Shown here piece after piece: positions 19,776 through 30,600 of a stretch of 64,000 nucleotides of DNA. Origin of the DNA: Streptomyces drozdowiczii (GTDB lineage Bacteria; Actinomycetota; Actinomycetes; Streptomycetales; Streptomycetaceae); the NCBI RefSeq assembly GCF_026167665.1, contig NZ_CP098740.1, forward strand, positions 1,488,001-1,552,000, in the 5' to 3' direction. Position 1 is the stretch's first letter; every line of letters starts with the position of its first letter. The notes below the pieces were generated by a model that made no database searches, was not told the DNA's origin, and saw nothing but the letters and a program-made list of their open reading frames with translations. The translations under genes were made by a program, and so were the position numbers.

Positions 19776-21223
19776 GCGCGTACCGCCTTTCCGACGGCTT
19801 CGTCGAGGAGCGCGGCGGCGGCCGACCAGCGGTCGCGCCGGGCGGCGGTCTCGGCGCGGTGCCGGGTGAGCAGGTCGCGCAGCGGGGGCAGCCCGTCCGC
19901 GCCGGGGCCGCCGCCGAAGGCGCAGGCCGCCGCGACCCGGTCGGGGGCGAGGTCGCCGTCGAACCGGGCCGTCTCCTCCAGGGAGCGGCCCGACTCCAGG
20001 GCCTCCAGTACCGTCTCGCCCACCCGGTGGTGCGCGGCGCGGAACGGCATACCGTCGGCGACGAGGCGTTCGGCCAGGTAGGTCGCCGCGGTGAAGCCGT
20101 CGCGGGCGCGTTCGGCCATCCGGTCGGGGCACGGCTCGGTCCCGGCCACGACCAGCCTCAGCAGCGTCACGGCGTCGGTGGTGTCGCCGAGGCCCGGCCA
20201 CAGGTGGCGCATGGCCTCGGTTCCGACGGCGATGGCGTTGGTGTAGCCGGCCGTGGTCATCGCCGTGGCGGCGGCCACGAAGGCGCCCAGGCTCGCGGTG
20301 GCGCGGCCCTGGACGTGCTCCAGCGGGAAGGGGTTGCGCTTCTGCGGCATCATCGAGCTGGAGCCGACCATGGTGTCGGTGACCCGCAGCAGCCCCGACT
20401 CCTCGGAGGTCCACACGCCGAGGTCGCGGGCGGCCCGGGCGAGGGTGACGCCGAGCATCGCGGACGCGGACAGCAGCGCCAGGGCGAAGTCACGGGAGGC
20501 GACGGCGTCCACGGAGTTGGGCACGGTCGCGGTGAACCCGAGGAGTTCCGCGGTGCGTTCCGCGTCGACGGGGACGGAGGTGCCGCCGACGGCCCCGGCG
20601 CCCAGCGGGTTGACGTCCAGCTGGTCGCCGGCTTCGAGGAGCCGGCCGTAGGCGCGGAGCACACCGCCCGCGACGCCGGCCAGGTAGTGGCCGTAGGTGA
20701 TCGGCACGGCCGGCTGGCCGTGGGTGTACGCGGGCATGGTCACGTCCGCGTACGAGGCGGCCCGCGCGAGCAGCACGTCGGCCAGACCGTCCACCGCGTC
20801 CAGCAGGGCGAGGAACGGGGTGCGGGCGCGCAGCCGGGCGGTGGTGGCATTGAGGTCGTTGCGGGAGCGGCCGGTGTGCAGGACACCGCCGGTGGTGTCC
20901 CCCAGCGTCTCGATGAGGTGGCCCTCGTACGCCAGGTACACCCCGCGTGGCATGGGGCGTCCGCGCACCGGCCCGAAGTCGGCGGCGCGCAGTTCCTCCA
21001 CGGCCCGGAGCAGGGCGGCGGCACGGCCCGGCTCCACGACGCCCCGCTCGGTGAGCATGATCAGGTGGGCGCGGTCGACCTCGCTGATGCGGCGCAGCTC
21101 GTCGCCGAGCGGGTCGGCGTCCCCCGCGTCCGTGAACGGGGCGTAGACGATGGCGTGCGCCTCGGGGTCCAGGGCCGAGCTGAGCCGCCCGGTGCGGACC
21201 CCGTCGTGCGACAGGGCGGTCAT
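19772..21223 (-). CDS. Argininosuccinate lyase-family enzyme, probable 2,3-diaminobutyrate-forming lyase
   Basis: 483 residues with the fumarase/aspartase superfamily signature GSSSMMPQKRNPFPLE and the upstream HTGRSRNDLNATTARL and YTHGQPAVPITYGHYL segments of argininosuccinate lyase. In friulimicin- and pacidamycin-type clusters a lyase of this kind is proposed to release fumarate from an aspartate adduct, leaving a new amino group. Here it sits with a threonine kinase and a cysteine-synthase-like enzyme, so the adduct would be 3-(aspartylamino)-2-aminobutyrate and the product 2,3-diaminobutyrate. GAGGA is 6 bases before ATG 21223, and the ATG overlaps the stop of a 16-residue ORF. Its role in arginine synthesis cannot be excluded, but the context argues against it. 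Confidence 0.88.
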   Translation of the reverse strand: MTALSHDGVRTGRLSSALDPEAHAIVYAPFTDAGDADPLGDELRRISEVDRAHLIMLTERGVVEPGRAAALLRAVEELRAADFGPVRGRPMPRGVYLAYEGHLIETLGDTTGGVLHTGRSRNDLNATTARLRARTPFLALLDAVDGLADVLLARAASYADVTMPAYTHGQPAVPITYGHYLAGVAGGVLRAYGRLLEAGDQLDVNPLGAGAVGGTSVPVDAERTAELLGFTATVPNSVDAVASRDFALALLSASAMLGVTLARAARDLGVWTSEESGLLRVTDTMVGSSSMMPQKRNPFPLEHVQGRATASLGAFVAAATAMTTAGYTNAIAVGTEAMRHLWPGLGDTTDAVTLLRLVVAGTEPCPDRMAERARDGFTAATYLAERLVADGMPFRAAHHRVGETVLEALESGRSLEETARFDGDLAPDRVAAACAFGGGPGADGLPPLRDLLTRHRAETAARRDRWSAAAALLDEAVGKAVRA

Positions 21224-21270
21224 GACGGTTCCTCGGGGGTAAGGAGCGGCAGGAGGCGGTCGACGCTCAT
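21220..21270 (-). CDS. 16-residue mini-ORF coupled at both ends
   Basis: ATG 21270 overlaps the ATP-grasp stop (ATGA), and its TGA (21220-21222) overlaps the lyase ATG (ATGA). GAGGAGG lies 7 bases before the start, one of the strongest ribosome sites in the operon. The peptide reads MSVDRLLPLLTPEEPS. I do not recognise it. It may be a translation bridge between the two genes, a remnant of a larger gene, or a functional micropeptide. Confidence 0.5.
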   Translation of the reverse strand: MSVDRLLPLLTPEEPS

Positions 21271-22520
21271 GTCAGCGCCTCCTCGCGGTCGGTGGCCGTG
21301 GGGGTGATCGCTCCGGCCAGCTCCGCCACCGCCAGCTCGGCGGCGTCGGCCGCCGCGGCGGCGCGGTCGGCGACCGCGATGACGTGGCCGAGCCGGCCCC
21401 GGAAGTCGGCGGCGGGGCCGACCGGTTCGCCGGGCGAGCGGTAGAGGACCGCCTCCGCCACCCCGGGCACGGCCCGGGCGCGGGCGAGGGCGCCGGTCAG
21501 GTCGGGCGCCAGGACGCCGTCGCGGTCGGTGGTCAGGAAGCGGATGGAGGCGCGGCCCCGGCCGGTGTGCTCGGGGTGCGCCGGGCGGCCGAGCGCGGCG
21601 AGCACCTGGGCGCGCACGAGGTCGGCCCCGCAGGCGCGGCGGACCAGTTCGGGGATCATTCCGCCGGCCAGGCGGGGGTTGACCTCGATCACCTTGGCCG
21701 ACGCCCCGTCCAGCCGCAGTTCGACGTGGGCGGCGCCCCATCCGAGGCCGAGGGCCGTCACCGCCCGCACGGCGGTGCGCCCGAGCTCCCGCTCCACCTC
21801 GGCCGGGAGCGCGGCGGGCAGGTCGTGGCCGACCTCCACGAAGGAGGGCAGCGGCCCGACGTGCTTGGCGACGGTGACCACCGCCTCGGTGCCGAACACC
21901 TCCACGGAGTACTCGGCGCCGGTCAGGTACTCCTCGACCAGGACGCGTCCCGGGACGGCCACCCCGCGCTCGTTGACGCCGGCCGCCAGCAGGGTGCGGG
22001 TGTGCGCCTCGACCTCGTCGAGGTCCGCGCACAACCGCACGCCCAGGCTGCCGGAGCCCTGCGACGGCTTGACGACGACCGGCATCCGGTGGGCCGCCGC
22101 GGACCGGGCGGCGGCGGGGGTCGACACGACGGCGAAGGTGGGCACGCCCACCCCGGCGGCGGCCAGTGTCCGGCGCTGCTCGGCCTTGTCCCGGCAGGCC
22201 CGCACGGCGTCCGCGGACGGGCCGGGCAGGCCGAGCCGTGCGGCCAGGGCGGCGGCGGCGGGCACGTAGTACTCGGAGCTGGTCAGTACTCCGGCCACCG
22301 GTGTGTCGGCCGCCAGCCGCTCGGCGGTGGCGGCCAGCCGGTCCGGGTCGGCGGTGTCGGTGACGACGGTACGCAGGCCGTCCTCGGCCGCGTACGGGTA
22401 GCGGTCCGGGTCCGCGCACAGCAGCACCGGCACGACGCCGAGTTCGACGGCCCGGCGGGCGAACAGCCGCCCGGTTCCCGTGGTGTTGGACTCCACCAGG
22501 AGCAGCAGCCGGCCGCTCAC
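21267..22520 (-). CDS. ATP-grasp ligase
   Basis: 417 residues. GTG 22520 overlaps the stop of the PLP enzyme (GTGA). Order: an N-terminal Rossmann-like pre-ATP-grasp domain (RLLLLVESNTTGTGRLFARR), then the ATP-grasp core with VVVKPSQGSGSLGV as the glycine-rich nucleotide lid, VLVEEYLTGAEYSVEVF for ATP/Mg binding, and the metal-binding KVIEVNPRLAGGMIPEL. It resembles carboxylate-amine ligases of the BL00235/DdaF type, which join an amino acid to another carboxylate. A possible task is coupling a diaminobutyrate intermediate or capping the peptide. The substrate is not deducible from sequence. It is present between the two later enzymes of the putative diaminobutyrate route. Confidence 0.88.
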   Translation of the reverse strand: MSGRLLLLVESNTTGTGRLFARRAVELGVVPVLLCADPDRYPYAAEDGLRTVVTDTADPDRLAATAERLAADTPVAGVLTSSEYYVPAAAALAARLGLPGPSADAVRACRDKAEQRRTLAAAGVGVPTFAVVSTPAAARSAAAHRMPVVVKPSQGSGSLGVRLCADLDEVEAHTRTLLAAGVNERGVAVPGRVLVEEYLTGAEYSVEVFGTEAVVTVAKHVGPLPSFVEVGHDLPAALPAEVERELGRTAVRAVTALGLGWGAAHVELRLDGASAKVIEVNPRLAGGMIPELVRRACGADLVRAQVLAALGRPAHPEHTGRGRASIRFLTTDRDGVLAPDLTGALARARAVPGVAEAVLYRSPGEPVGPAADFRGRLGHVIAVADRAAAAADAAELAVAELAGAITPTATDREEALT

Positions 22521-23569
22521 GACGGCATCTCCGGCATCATCACGTCGTCGAAGCCGCGCCGCGCCCACATCAGGCGCGACCAGACGGGCGGCGCGTCCAG
22601 CGGGTGCTCCACGGTGACCGGGGCGCCGCCGGGGGCGGGCGCGGGCACGATGCCCTGCTCGGCGAGCCAGGCGTCGTTGTAGACGGTGGACTGGTAGCGG
22701 TAGCCCTCGTCGGGCAGCACCATCACGACCGTGCTGTCCGGGTTGGCCGCGGCCCACCAGGACGCCACCTGGAAGGACGCGCCGCTGGTCGGGCCCATGA
22801 ACAGGCCGTGGCCCCGGTACAGTTCGCGGGTCGCGTGGAACGCCTCGGGGGCGGTGACCCAGTGCGCCTCGTCGTAGGCGCTGTGCCGCACGTTGCCCGG
22901 GTGGATGCTGCTGCCGAGGCCGCGCAGGGTGCGCGGGCCGTCCGGGGTGCCGAAGATGATGCTGCCGTGGGTGTCGACGCCGACCAGGTGGAGCTGCGGG
23001 TTGCGGGGCCGGAGCGCCGCGGCGAGTCCGCCGGTCGAGCCGCCCGAACCGACCGGGCCCACCAGGCAGTCGACGGCTCCGACGGTGTCGGCGACCAGGT
23101 CGGCCACGACTCCGTACGCCCCCGGGTTGTCGGGGTTGTCGTACTGGCCGGGGACGAAGGCGTCCGGGTGCTGTCTGCACAGCTCGGCGACCCGGGCCAG
23201 CCGGGCGCCCTGGATGCCGCCGGCCTCACCGGTGTGCTCGACGATCTCCACCGTGGTGCCCAGCATCTCCAGCCGGGTGCGCAGTTCCTGATCGATCGCG
23301 CGGTCGCCGACGATGGTCAGCGGGTAGCCGCGCAGCCCGCACACCATCGCCAGGCCCAGCGCGAACGTGCCGGAGGAGGTCTCGATGACCGGGGTGCCCG
23401 GGGTGAGCACCCCGGCGGCCTCGGCCCGGTCGATGATGTAGCGGGCGGGCAGCAGCTTCATCAGGCTGAAGGCCGCCGCGTAGAGGTTGTCGCCCACCTT
23501 GATGATGCGTGGCAGCTCGGTGGCCTCCACGATCGAGGAATGGGCTCGGGGCAGGGTCGTCGTCGTCAT
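22517..23569 (-). CDS. PLP-dependent cysteine-synthase-family enzyme (beta-replacement)
   Basis: 350 residues from ATG 23569, two bases after the kinase stop; GTG 23578 would add three residues. Fold-type II features: the phosphate/PLP loop GPVGSGGSTGGLAAAL, the substrate loop ETSSGTFALGLAMVCGLRG, and the probable PLP lysine in FSLMKLLPARYIIDRA. Relatives such as SbnA use an O-phosphorylated hydroxy amino acid and an amino-acid amine. With the preceding threonine kinase the expected reaction is elimination of phosphate from O-phosphothreonine and addition of an amine (aspartate) at C3. The downstream lyase would then remove fumarate. I infer this from gene context and family knowledge; the amine donor is not proven. 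Confidence 0.88.
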   Translation of the reverse strand: MTTTTLPRAHSSIVEATELPRIIKVGDNLYAAAFSLMKLLPARYIIDRAEAAGVLTPGTPVIETSSGTFALGLAMVCGLRGYPLTIVGDRAIDQELRTRLEMLGTTVEIVEHTGEAGGIQGARLARVAELCRQHPDAFVPGQYDNPDNPGAYGVVADLVADTVGAVDCLVGPVGSGGSTGGLAAALRPRNPQLHLVGVDTHGSIIFGTPDGPRTLRGLGSSIHPGNVRHSAYDEAHWVTAPEAFHATRELYRGHGLFMGPTSGASFQVASWWAAANPDSTVVMVLPDEGYRYQSTVYNDAWLAEQGIVPAPAPGGAPVTVEHPLDAPPVWSRLMWARRGFDDVMMPEMPS

Positions 23570-23570
23570 G

Positions 23571-24488
23571 TCAGTCACCCGTCGTGTAGTTCCACTGCTC
23601 GTCGATGCCGCTGCCGCGCAGCAGTTCGCTCGCGGCTGCGACGTGCGCGTCGGCCTGCGGGTCGTCCCGGTCGAAGAGGAGTCCCGCGATGTCCCCGCTG
23701 TGCGCCACCTGTACGCCGACCGCGCCGGAGGTGCGGGCGATGTCGCGGATCCGGTCGAAGCCGGGGACCGGCAGGTGCCGCTGGTTGATCTCGGCGCTGG
23801 CCGTGGCCACGGCGCCGAGCAGTGCGCAGTCCTTCGTCTGGATGGCCTCGCGCAATCGCCGGCGCAGCTCGGTGAACCGGTCGATCTCGGCCGCGTCGTA
23901 GCGGGCGGGCGGCAGGGCGAGCGTGTCGACGCCCTTGCCCCGGTTGGAGGGGCGGGAGCCGAAGCCCAGCACCCGCAGGGGCGGCATCCGGTAGCCGAAG
24001 TCCTCGATGACGGTGCCCTCGCGCTGCGCGAACAGCACCGTGGAGTCCTCGAACATCAGGGAGTCGGAGGCGGTCTCCGCGCGCACCGCGAGCCGGGCCA
24101 CCTCGCGTGGCGGCAGCGGGGCGCGGAAGGCGTCCTTCACGGCCCAGACGGCCGCCAGCACGTCGCTGGTGGAGGAGCCGAACCCCCGGCACAGCGGGAC
24201 GTCGCCCGCCAGTTCGAGGTGGCCGCCGACCGGGCCGGCGTCCGCCGGCACCACCGTCCGCACGGCCAGTTCGGCCGCGCGCCGCGCCTTGCTCCGCCAC
24301 TCCGGGGACACGGTGACCGCGGCGCCGGGCGCCGGGGTGAAGGTCGCCCGGGTGGTGTGAATGGTGCAGGGCAGTGTCACCAGTCCCCGTACGAGTCCCG
24401 CGCGGCCGGTGAAGACACCTTGCAGAATCTCGCCGTGATGGACGGGGGACGAAGCTGCCCCGACACGCCAGTCGGAATGATCCACCAT
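23571..24488 (-). CDS. GHMP-family kinase, probable L-threonine kinase (PduX-like)
   Basis: 305 residues. Motif 1 PVHHGEILQG, the ATP-binding LCRGFGSSTSDVLAAV (GHMP P-x3-G-L-x-S-S-A variant) and a C-terminal SGAVGVQVAHSGDIAGLLFD segment match PduX-type L-threonine kinases. It would make O-phospho-L-threonine, the activated substrate for the PLP enzyme. It is the first gene of a ten-gene minus-strand series reaching ilvC. Upstream are 175 bases containing the NRPS terminator hairpin, so this operon must have its own promoter there; no clear -35/-10 pair stands out. Confidence 0.85.
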   Translation of the reverse strand: MVDHSDWRVGAASSPVHHGEILQGVFTGRAGLVRGLVTLPCTIHTTRATFTPAPGAAVTVSPEWRSKARRAAELAVRTVVPADAGPVGGHLELAGDVPLCRGFGSSTSDVLAAVWAVKDAFRAPLPPREVARLAVRAETASDSLMFEDSTVLFAQREGTVIEDFGYRMPPLRVLGFGSRPSNRGKGVDTLALPPARYDAAEIDRFTELRRRLREAIQTKDCALLGAVATASAEINQRHLPVPGFDRIRDIARTSGAVGVQVAHSGDIAGLLFDRDDPQADAHVAAASELLRGSGIDEQWNYTTGD

Positions 24489-24612
24489 GTCCTTGACTCT
24501 CTGTCGCCGATGAAGCCGTGACCTGCGGACACCGTTACGCTACGGCGCGCGCACCCCCCGTTCCGGCGGCGTGGGCGGCAGGTTGGCGGCGGGCCGGTGT
24601 CCGGACACGCGA

Positions 24613-24650
24613 AGGTGCCCGGACCCGCCTCACGGCGGATCCGGGCACCT
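24613..24650 (-). terminator. Terminator hairpin after the thioesterase-ending NRPS
   Basis: The arm starting AGGTGCCCGGA pairs with the arm ending TCCGGGCACCT: 17 bp with one mismatch around a 4-base loop. It starts 14 bases after the NRPS stop (minus strand) and separates the assembly operon from the precursor operon. Confidence 0.7.
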
Positions 24651-24663
24651 GGTCGGACGGGTC

Positions 24664-27600
24664 CTAGCGGGGCACCCCCTTGAGCTGTTCGGCAAGGATC
24701 TTGCCGATCTCGCGCAGCGGTTCGGTGCCCGTCATCGCCCAGTGCTCGCAGTCGATCTCGTGCTCCTCGACCCGGCCGAGCACGTACGGCGCCCAGGCGT
24801 CGGCGCCGGTGGCCGCGGCCGGCGTGCGGGCCGCGCCGAAGAAGACCGCCGGGCCGCTGAACCGGCGTTCCGGCACGTACCGGTAGCGCATGCGCAGGTG
24901 CGCCGCGGTGGCCTCGACGACCGCCGCCGCCTGCACCGGCTCCAGGGCGCCGAGGATCGGGTCCTCCCGCCGCAGCACCTCGGCGAGTTCGGCCGGGTCG
25001 GGCGCCGAGCGGGCGCACCGCACGTCGAGTTCGGCACCCCGGGCGCCCAGGAACGCGGTGAGCACCTCGTGTCCGTCGACCGCCGGGGCGGTGAACCCGT
25101 CGGGCAGCGGGTGGGCGTCCAGCAGCGCGAGCAGCGCGACCTCCTCCCCGGCCTCCTCCAGCCGGGCCGCCACGGCGTGCGCGACCAGGCCGCCGAAGGA
25201 CCAGCCCAGCAGGTGGTAGGGGCCGTGCGGCTGGACGGAGCGGATCTCGGCGAGGTAGTCGTCCGCCATGTCCGGCACGCTCGCCGGGCGGCCGGCCGGA
25301 TCGGTCAACTCCCTTGCCTGGAGCCCGTACAGCGGCCGGTCGCCGAGGTGCCGCAGCAGTCCGGCGTAGCACCAGCTCATCCCGGAGATCGGGTGCACGC
25401 AGAACAGCGGGGCCTGCCCGGCGCCCGCGGCGCCGGAGGCGGGGAGGGCGCGGATGGGCAGCATCGTCTCCAGCGGGTCCCCGCCGTTGTCGCGGTCGAT
25501 GTGCTCCGCGAGCTGGGCCGGGGTGGGGTGCTGGAACAGGTCCCGGATGGTGACCGGGGTCCCCCAGACCGCGCGGATGCGGCCGATGAGCCGGGTGGCG
25601 AGCATCGAGTGGCCGCCGAGGTGGAAGAAGTGGTCGTCCACGGAGACCGACGGCACCCCGAGGACCGCCGCGTACAGACCGCAGAGAATCTCCTCGGCCG
25701 GGGTGCGCGGCGCCCGCCCCGCGACGGCCTCGGTGAGCGGGGGCTCGGGCAGCGCGCGGCGGTCCAGCTTGCCGTTGACGGTCAGCGGCAGCGCCTCCAG
25801 CGGGACGACGGCGGCGGGCACCATGTACTCGGGCAGGGCCGCCGCCGCGTGCCGGCGCAGCTCCGGTACGTCGATGGGCCGGTTCGCCGCGTCGGCGGCG
25901 ACCACGTAGGCCACGAGCCGCTTGTCGCCGGGCCGGTCCTCGCGGATCAGCACGGCGGCCTGGGCCACCCCGGGGTGCCGCAGCAGCACGGACTCGATCT
26001 CGCCCGGTTCTATGCGAAACCCGCGCAGTTTGATCTGCTGGTCGGCACGCCCCAGGTACTCCAGCGCGCCCTCCCTGCTCCAGCGCGCCAGGTCCCCGGT
26101 GCGGTACATGCGGCTGCCGGGCAGCCCGTGCGGGTCGGCGACGAACCGCTCGGCGCTGAGCGCGGGCCGTCCGACGTAGCCGTGGGCGAGGCCGTGTCCT
26201 GCGACGTACAGCTCGCCGGGGACGCCGGGCGGCAGGAACCGCAGGTTCCCGTCGAGGACGTAGGCGTGCTTGCCGGCGATCGGCCGGCCGATGGGGATGG
26301 CGGGCGCCGGGCCGGTGATGCGGTGGGCGGTGGTGAAGCCCATGCTCTCGGCGGGGCCGTAGCCGTTGACCAGGTTCAGGTGGGGATGGTCGGCCAGGGC
26401 CCGTGCGGTGTGGGCGGGTGAGGCGGCCTCGCCCGCCGTCATGGCCTCCCGCACCCGGGCGAAGACGGCCGGGTGCTCGTCCAGCATGTGGTTGAACAGG
26501 CTCGCCGACATCTGCAGGGTGGTGATCCCGTGCTGCTCCACCAGCTCCGCTATCCGGTGCGGGTCGGTGTGCTGCCCGGGCTGGAGTACGCACACCCCGC
26601 CGTGCAGCAGCGGCCCGAACACCTCCAGCGCGAAGGCGTCCCAGGACACCGGGGAACTCTGCAAGTACGTCTGGCCGGGGCCGAAGTCGAGGTAGTCCGG
26701 CCCGATGAAGGTGGCGGCGAGCGCCCGGTGCGAGGCGGCGACGCCCTTGGGCACGCCGGTGGAGCCCGAGGTGAACATGACGCAGGCGGTGGCCTCCGGG
26801 TGTCCGCCCGTCGCCACGGCCGTGCCGGGCAGCGTACTGACCGCCGGGGAGTCCTCGGTCAGGTCGATGCGGGCGGTCTCGGTGGGCAGTTCGGTCAGGT
26901 GGCTCTGGGTGACCAGGGCGGACGGCCGGGTCTGGTCGAGCACGGTGGTCAGCCGGGCGGCCGGGAACTGCGGGTCGAGGACGGTGTAGCCGGCGCCCGC
27001 CTTCAGCACCGCGAGGATCGCGGCGATCAGGTGCGGTGAGCGTTCCAGGTGCAGGGCGACGAGAGTGCCGGGGGCGACGCCGCGCGCGGTCAGGTGCCGG
27101 GCCAGCCGGTTGGACCAGATGTCGAGTTCGGCGTATGTCAGCCGCTGTTCCTCGTGGACCAGGGCGAGGGCGTTGGGGGTCCGGGCGGCCTGGGCGGCGA
27201 AGAGGCCGTCCAGTCCGAGGGCGGGGGCCGGCAGCTGTGCGCCGCTCCACTCACGCACCCGGGCCCGCTCCCCGCCGGAGAGGAACTCCAGCTCGGTGAC
27301 GGGGAGTCCGGGGTCGGCGACGGCGGCGGCGAGCAGCCGCAGCAGCCGGTCGGCGGTCGCCTCGACGGTGCTCGCCTCGTAGAGGTCGGTGGCGTACTCG
27401 ATGGTGACGTCGAGGCCGTCCGGCATGCCGTCCGGGCCGCGCCGCTCGGCGAAGGCGAAGGTCAGGTCGAACTTCGACACCGAGGCGGACGGGAAGAGGA
27501 ACTCGCCGTCGAGGCCGCCGATCCGGGGCGCCGCCGCGGACGCCTCGCCGAGGGTGAGCATGACCTGGAAGAGGGCGTGCCGGGCGGCGGTGCGCTCGGG

Positions 27601-30600
27601 GTTCAGCGCCTCCACGAGCCGGTCGAACGGCAGGTCCTGGTGGGCCCAGGCCGCGAGGTCGGTCTCCCGGATCCGGCTCAGCAGTTCGCGGAAGCTCGGG
27701 TCGCCGCCCAGGTCGGCGCGGAGCACCAGGGTGTTGACGAAGAACCCGACGACGTCGTCGAGTTGCTGGTCGGTGCGGCCCGCGACCGGTGAGCCCAGGG
27801 GCACGTCCGGTCCGGCCCCGGAGCGGGACAACAGGGTGGAGACAGCGGCCTGGACGACCATGAAGAGGGTCGAGCCGGTCTCCTGGGCCAGCGCGGTCAG
27901 CGCCCGGTGCAGGGCCGCGTCGGCGTGGACGGTGTGGGTGCGGCCCCGGTTGGAGGCGGTGGCCGGGCGGGGGTGGTCCGTCGGCAGGGTCGCCTCCTCG
28001 GGAAGTCCGGCGAGGGCCTCCTTCCAGTGGGCGAGCTGCCGCTCCTCCTCGTCACCGGCCAGCCTCTGCTGCCAGAGCGCGTAGTCGGCGTACTGGACGG
28101 GCAGCGGCTCCCACTCGGGTGCGGCGCCTTCGGTCCGGGCCGTGTAGGCGGCGGAGAGGTCGCGGAACAGCGGGGCGTTGGACCAGCCGTCGGTGGCGAT
28201 GTGGTGGATCACCAGGGACAGCGCGTGCGCCTGCGCACCGAGCCGGAACAGCCGCACCCGGAAGGGCGGTTCGCTCTTGAGGTCGAAGGTGTGCGCGGCC
28301 TCGGCGCCGAGCAGCGCCGGCAGGTCCGCCTCGGACGTGTCGGTGAGCGGCAGGGAGACGGGAACGCTGGGCAGGACCCGCTGCCAGGGGGTGTTGTCGT
28401 GCACCGGGTAGACGGTGCGCAGCGTCTCGTGCCGGGCAACCAGGTCGGTGAGGGCCTGCCGCAGGGCTTCCGTGTCGAGGGTGCCGGTCAGCCGCAGCGC
28501 CATCGGGATGTTGTAGGTGGCCGAGGGCCCCTCCATCTGGTCCAGGAACCACAGCCGCTGCTGCGCGGAGGAGAGCGGGACGCGCTCGGGCCGTTCCTGG
28601 GGCGCGAGGGCGGGGCGGCGTACACCGCCGTCGGCCTCGGCGAGCCGTTCGGCGAGCAGCGCGACGGTCGGGCAGCGGAACAGGTCGCGGATGGTGATGT
28701 CGGCGTCCCACACCGCGCGGATGCGGCTGATGAGGCGGGTGCCGAGCAGCGAGTGGCCGCCGCAGTGGAAGAAGTGGTCGTCGATGGTGGCCGACGGCAG
28801 TCCGAGGACCGCCGCGAACAACCCGCACAGCACCTCCTCGGCCGGGTTGCGCGGGGCGCGCCCGCCGCCGTCCGTGCTCTGCGCGGGCGCGGGCAGCGAC
28901 CGCCGGTCCACCTTGCCGTTGGTGGTCAGCGGCAGCGCGTCGAGGACCACGAAGGCGGACGGGACCATGTAGTCGGGCAGTGCGGCGGAGACCTCCCGCT
29001 GCACCTCCTCCGGGTCGGGCCGGGTGTCCTGGGCGCCGACCAGGTAGGCGACGAGCCGCTTGTCCCCGGGGCGGTCCTCGCGGACGATCACGGTGGCCTG
29101 GGCGACGGCCGGGTGCGCGGTGAGCGCGGTCTCGATCTCGCCGGGCTCGATGCGGAAGCCGCGGAGCTTGACCTGCTGGTCGGCCCGGCCCAGGTACTCC
29201 AGGGAGCCCTCGTGGTTCCAGCGGACCAGGTCGCCGGTGCGGTACATCCGGGTGCCGGCGGCGCCGAACGGGTCGGCCACGAAGCGTTCCGCGGTGAGGC
29301 CGGGCCGGTTCAGGTAGCCCTGGGCGAGTCCCGCGCCCGCCACGTACAGCTCGCCCGGTGTCCCGGGCGGCACCAGCCGCAGCGCCGGGTCGAGGACGTA
29401 GAGCCGGTGGTTGTCGAGGGGTTCACCGATCGGCACCGTGCCCGGGTAGTCGCAGGGGCGGCGCACCCGGTGGGTGGCGGCGAAGGTCGTGGTCTCGGTG
29501 GGTCCGTAGCCGTTGACGACGGTGGTGTCCGGGCAGTGCTCCTGGATACGGCGCACCGCCTCGGGCGGCACCACGTCGCCGCCCGCCCACACCTCCCGGA
29601 TCCCGGCGAAGGTCTCCGGGGCCTCCTCGGCCAGCACCCGGAACAGGCCGGCCGTCAGCCACATGCCGGTGATGCCGTAGGTGTCGGCCAGCTCCTTGTA
29701 GGCCAGGGGATCGAGGTGGCCGGGCGGGGCGACGACGAGGGTGCCGCCGTTGAGCCACGGCACCCATATCTCGTACGTCGAGGCGTCGAAGGCGGCCGGC
29801 GAGTGGAACAGCACCCTGCGGTGGGCGCCGCCCGCGTACATCCGCTGCCGGGCCAGGTCCGCGACGTTGCGGTGGGTCACCGCGACGCCCTTCGGGACAC
29901 CGGTCGAGCCCGAGGTGAACATGGCGTACACCGGCTCGTCGGGGTGGGCGCCGGTGACCGGCGCGGTGACCGGCAGGTCCGCCGGGAGCGCGGTGCCGTC
30001 CAGGACGACGACGCGGGCCGCGGTCGAGGCGGCGACCGGGTGGTCGGCGAGCGCCCGGTCCGTGAGCAGCACGGGGGCGCCCGTGTCGGTGAGGATCTGG
30101 CTCAGGCGGGTGTCGGGGTCGGTGGTGTTCAGCGGCGCGTACACCGCGCCCGCCTTGACGATCGCGAGCAGCGCGGTGAGCAGCCCGGCGGAGCGTTCCA
30201 TGAGGACGCCGACCACGTCGCCGCGGCCGATGCCGAGGGCGATCAGGTGGTGCGCCAGCCGGTTGGTCAGCTCGTCCAGTTCGCGGTAGCTGTGGTCCTC
30301 GTACTCGTCGACCATGGCGACGGCGTCCGGGGTGCGGGCGGCCTGTGCGGAGAACAGCTCGGCCAGGCCCGCGTCCGGCGCTTCGGTGACCCGGCCGGCC
30401 CACTCCTCCAGGAGCAGCCGGCGTTCGTGCTCGCCGAGCAGGTCCAGCACGGAGAGCGGGGTGTCCGGGGAGGTCAGCACCGCTTCCAGCAGCCGCCGCA
30501 GCCGGGCCATCAGGGCCTCGACGGTACGGGCCTCGTACAGGTCGGTGGCGTACTCGATGGTGATGTCCAGGCCGCCCGGCCGCCCGTCGCCGGTGCGGTG

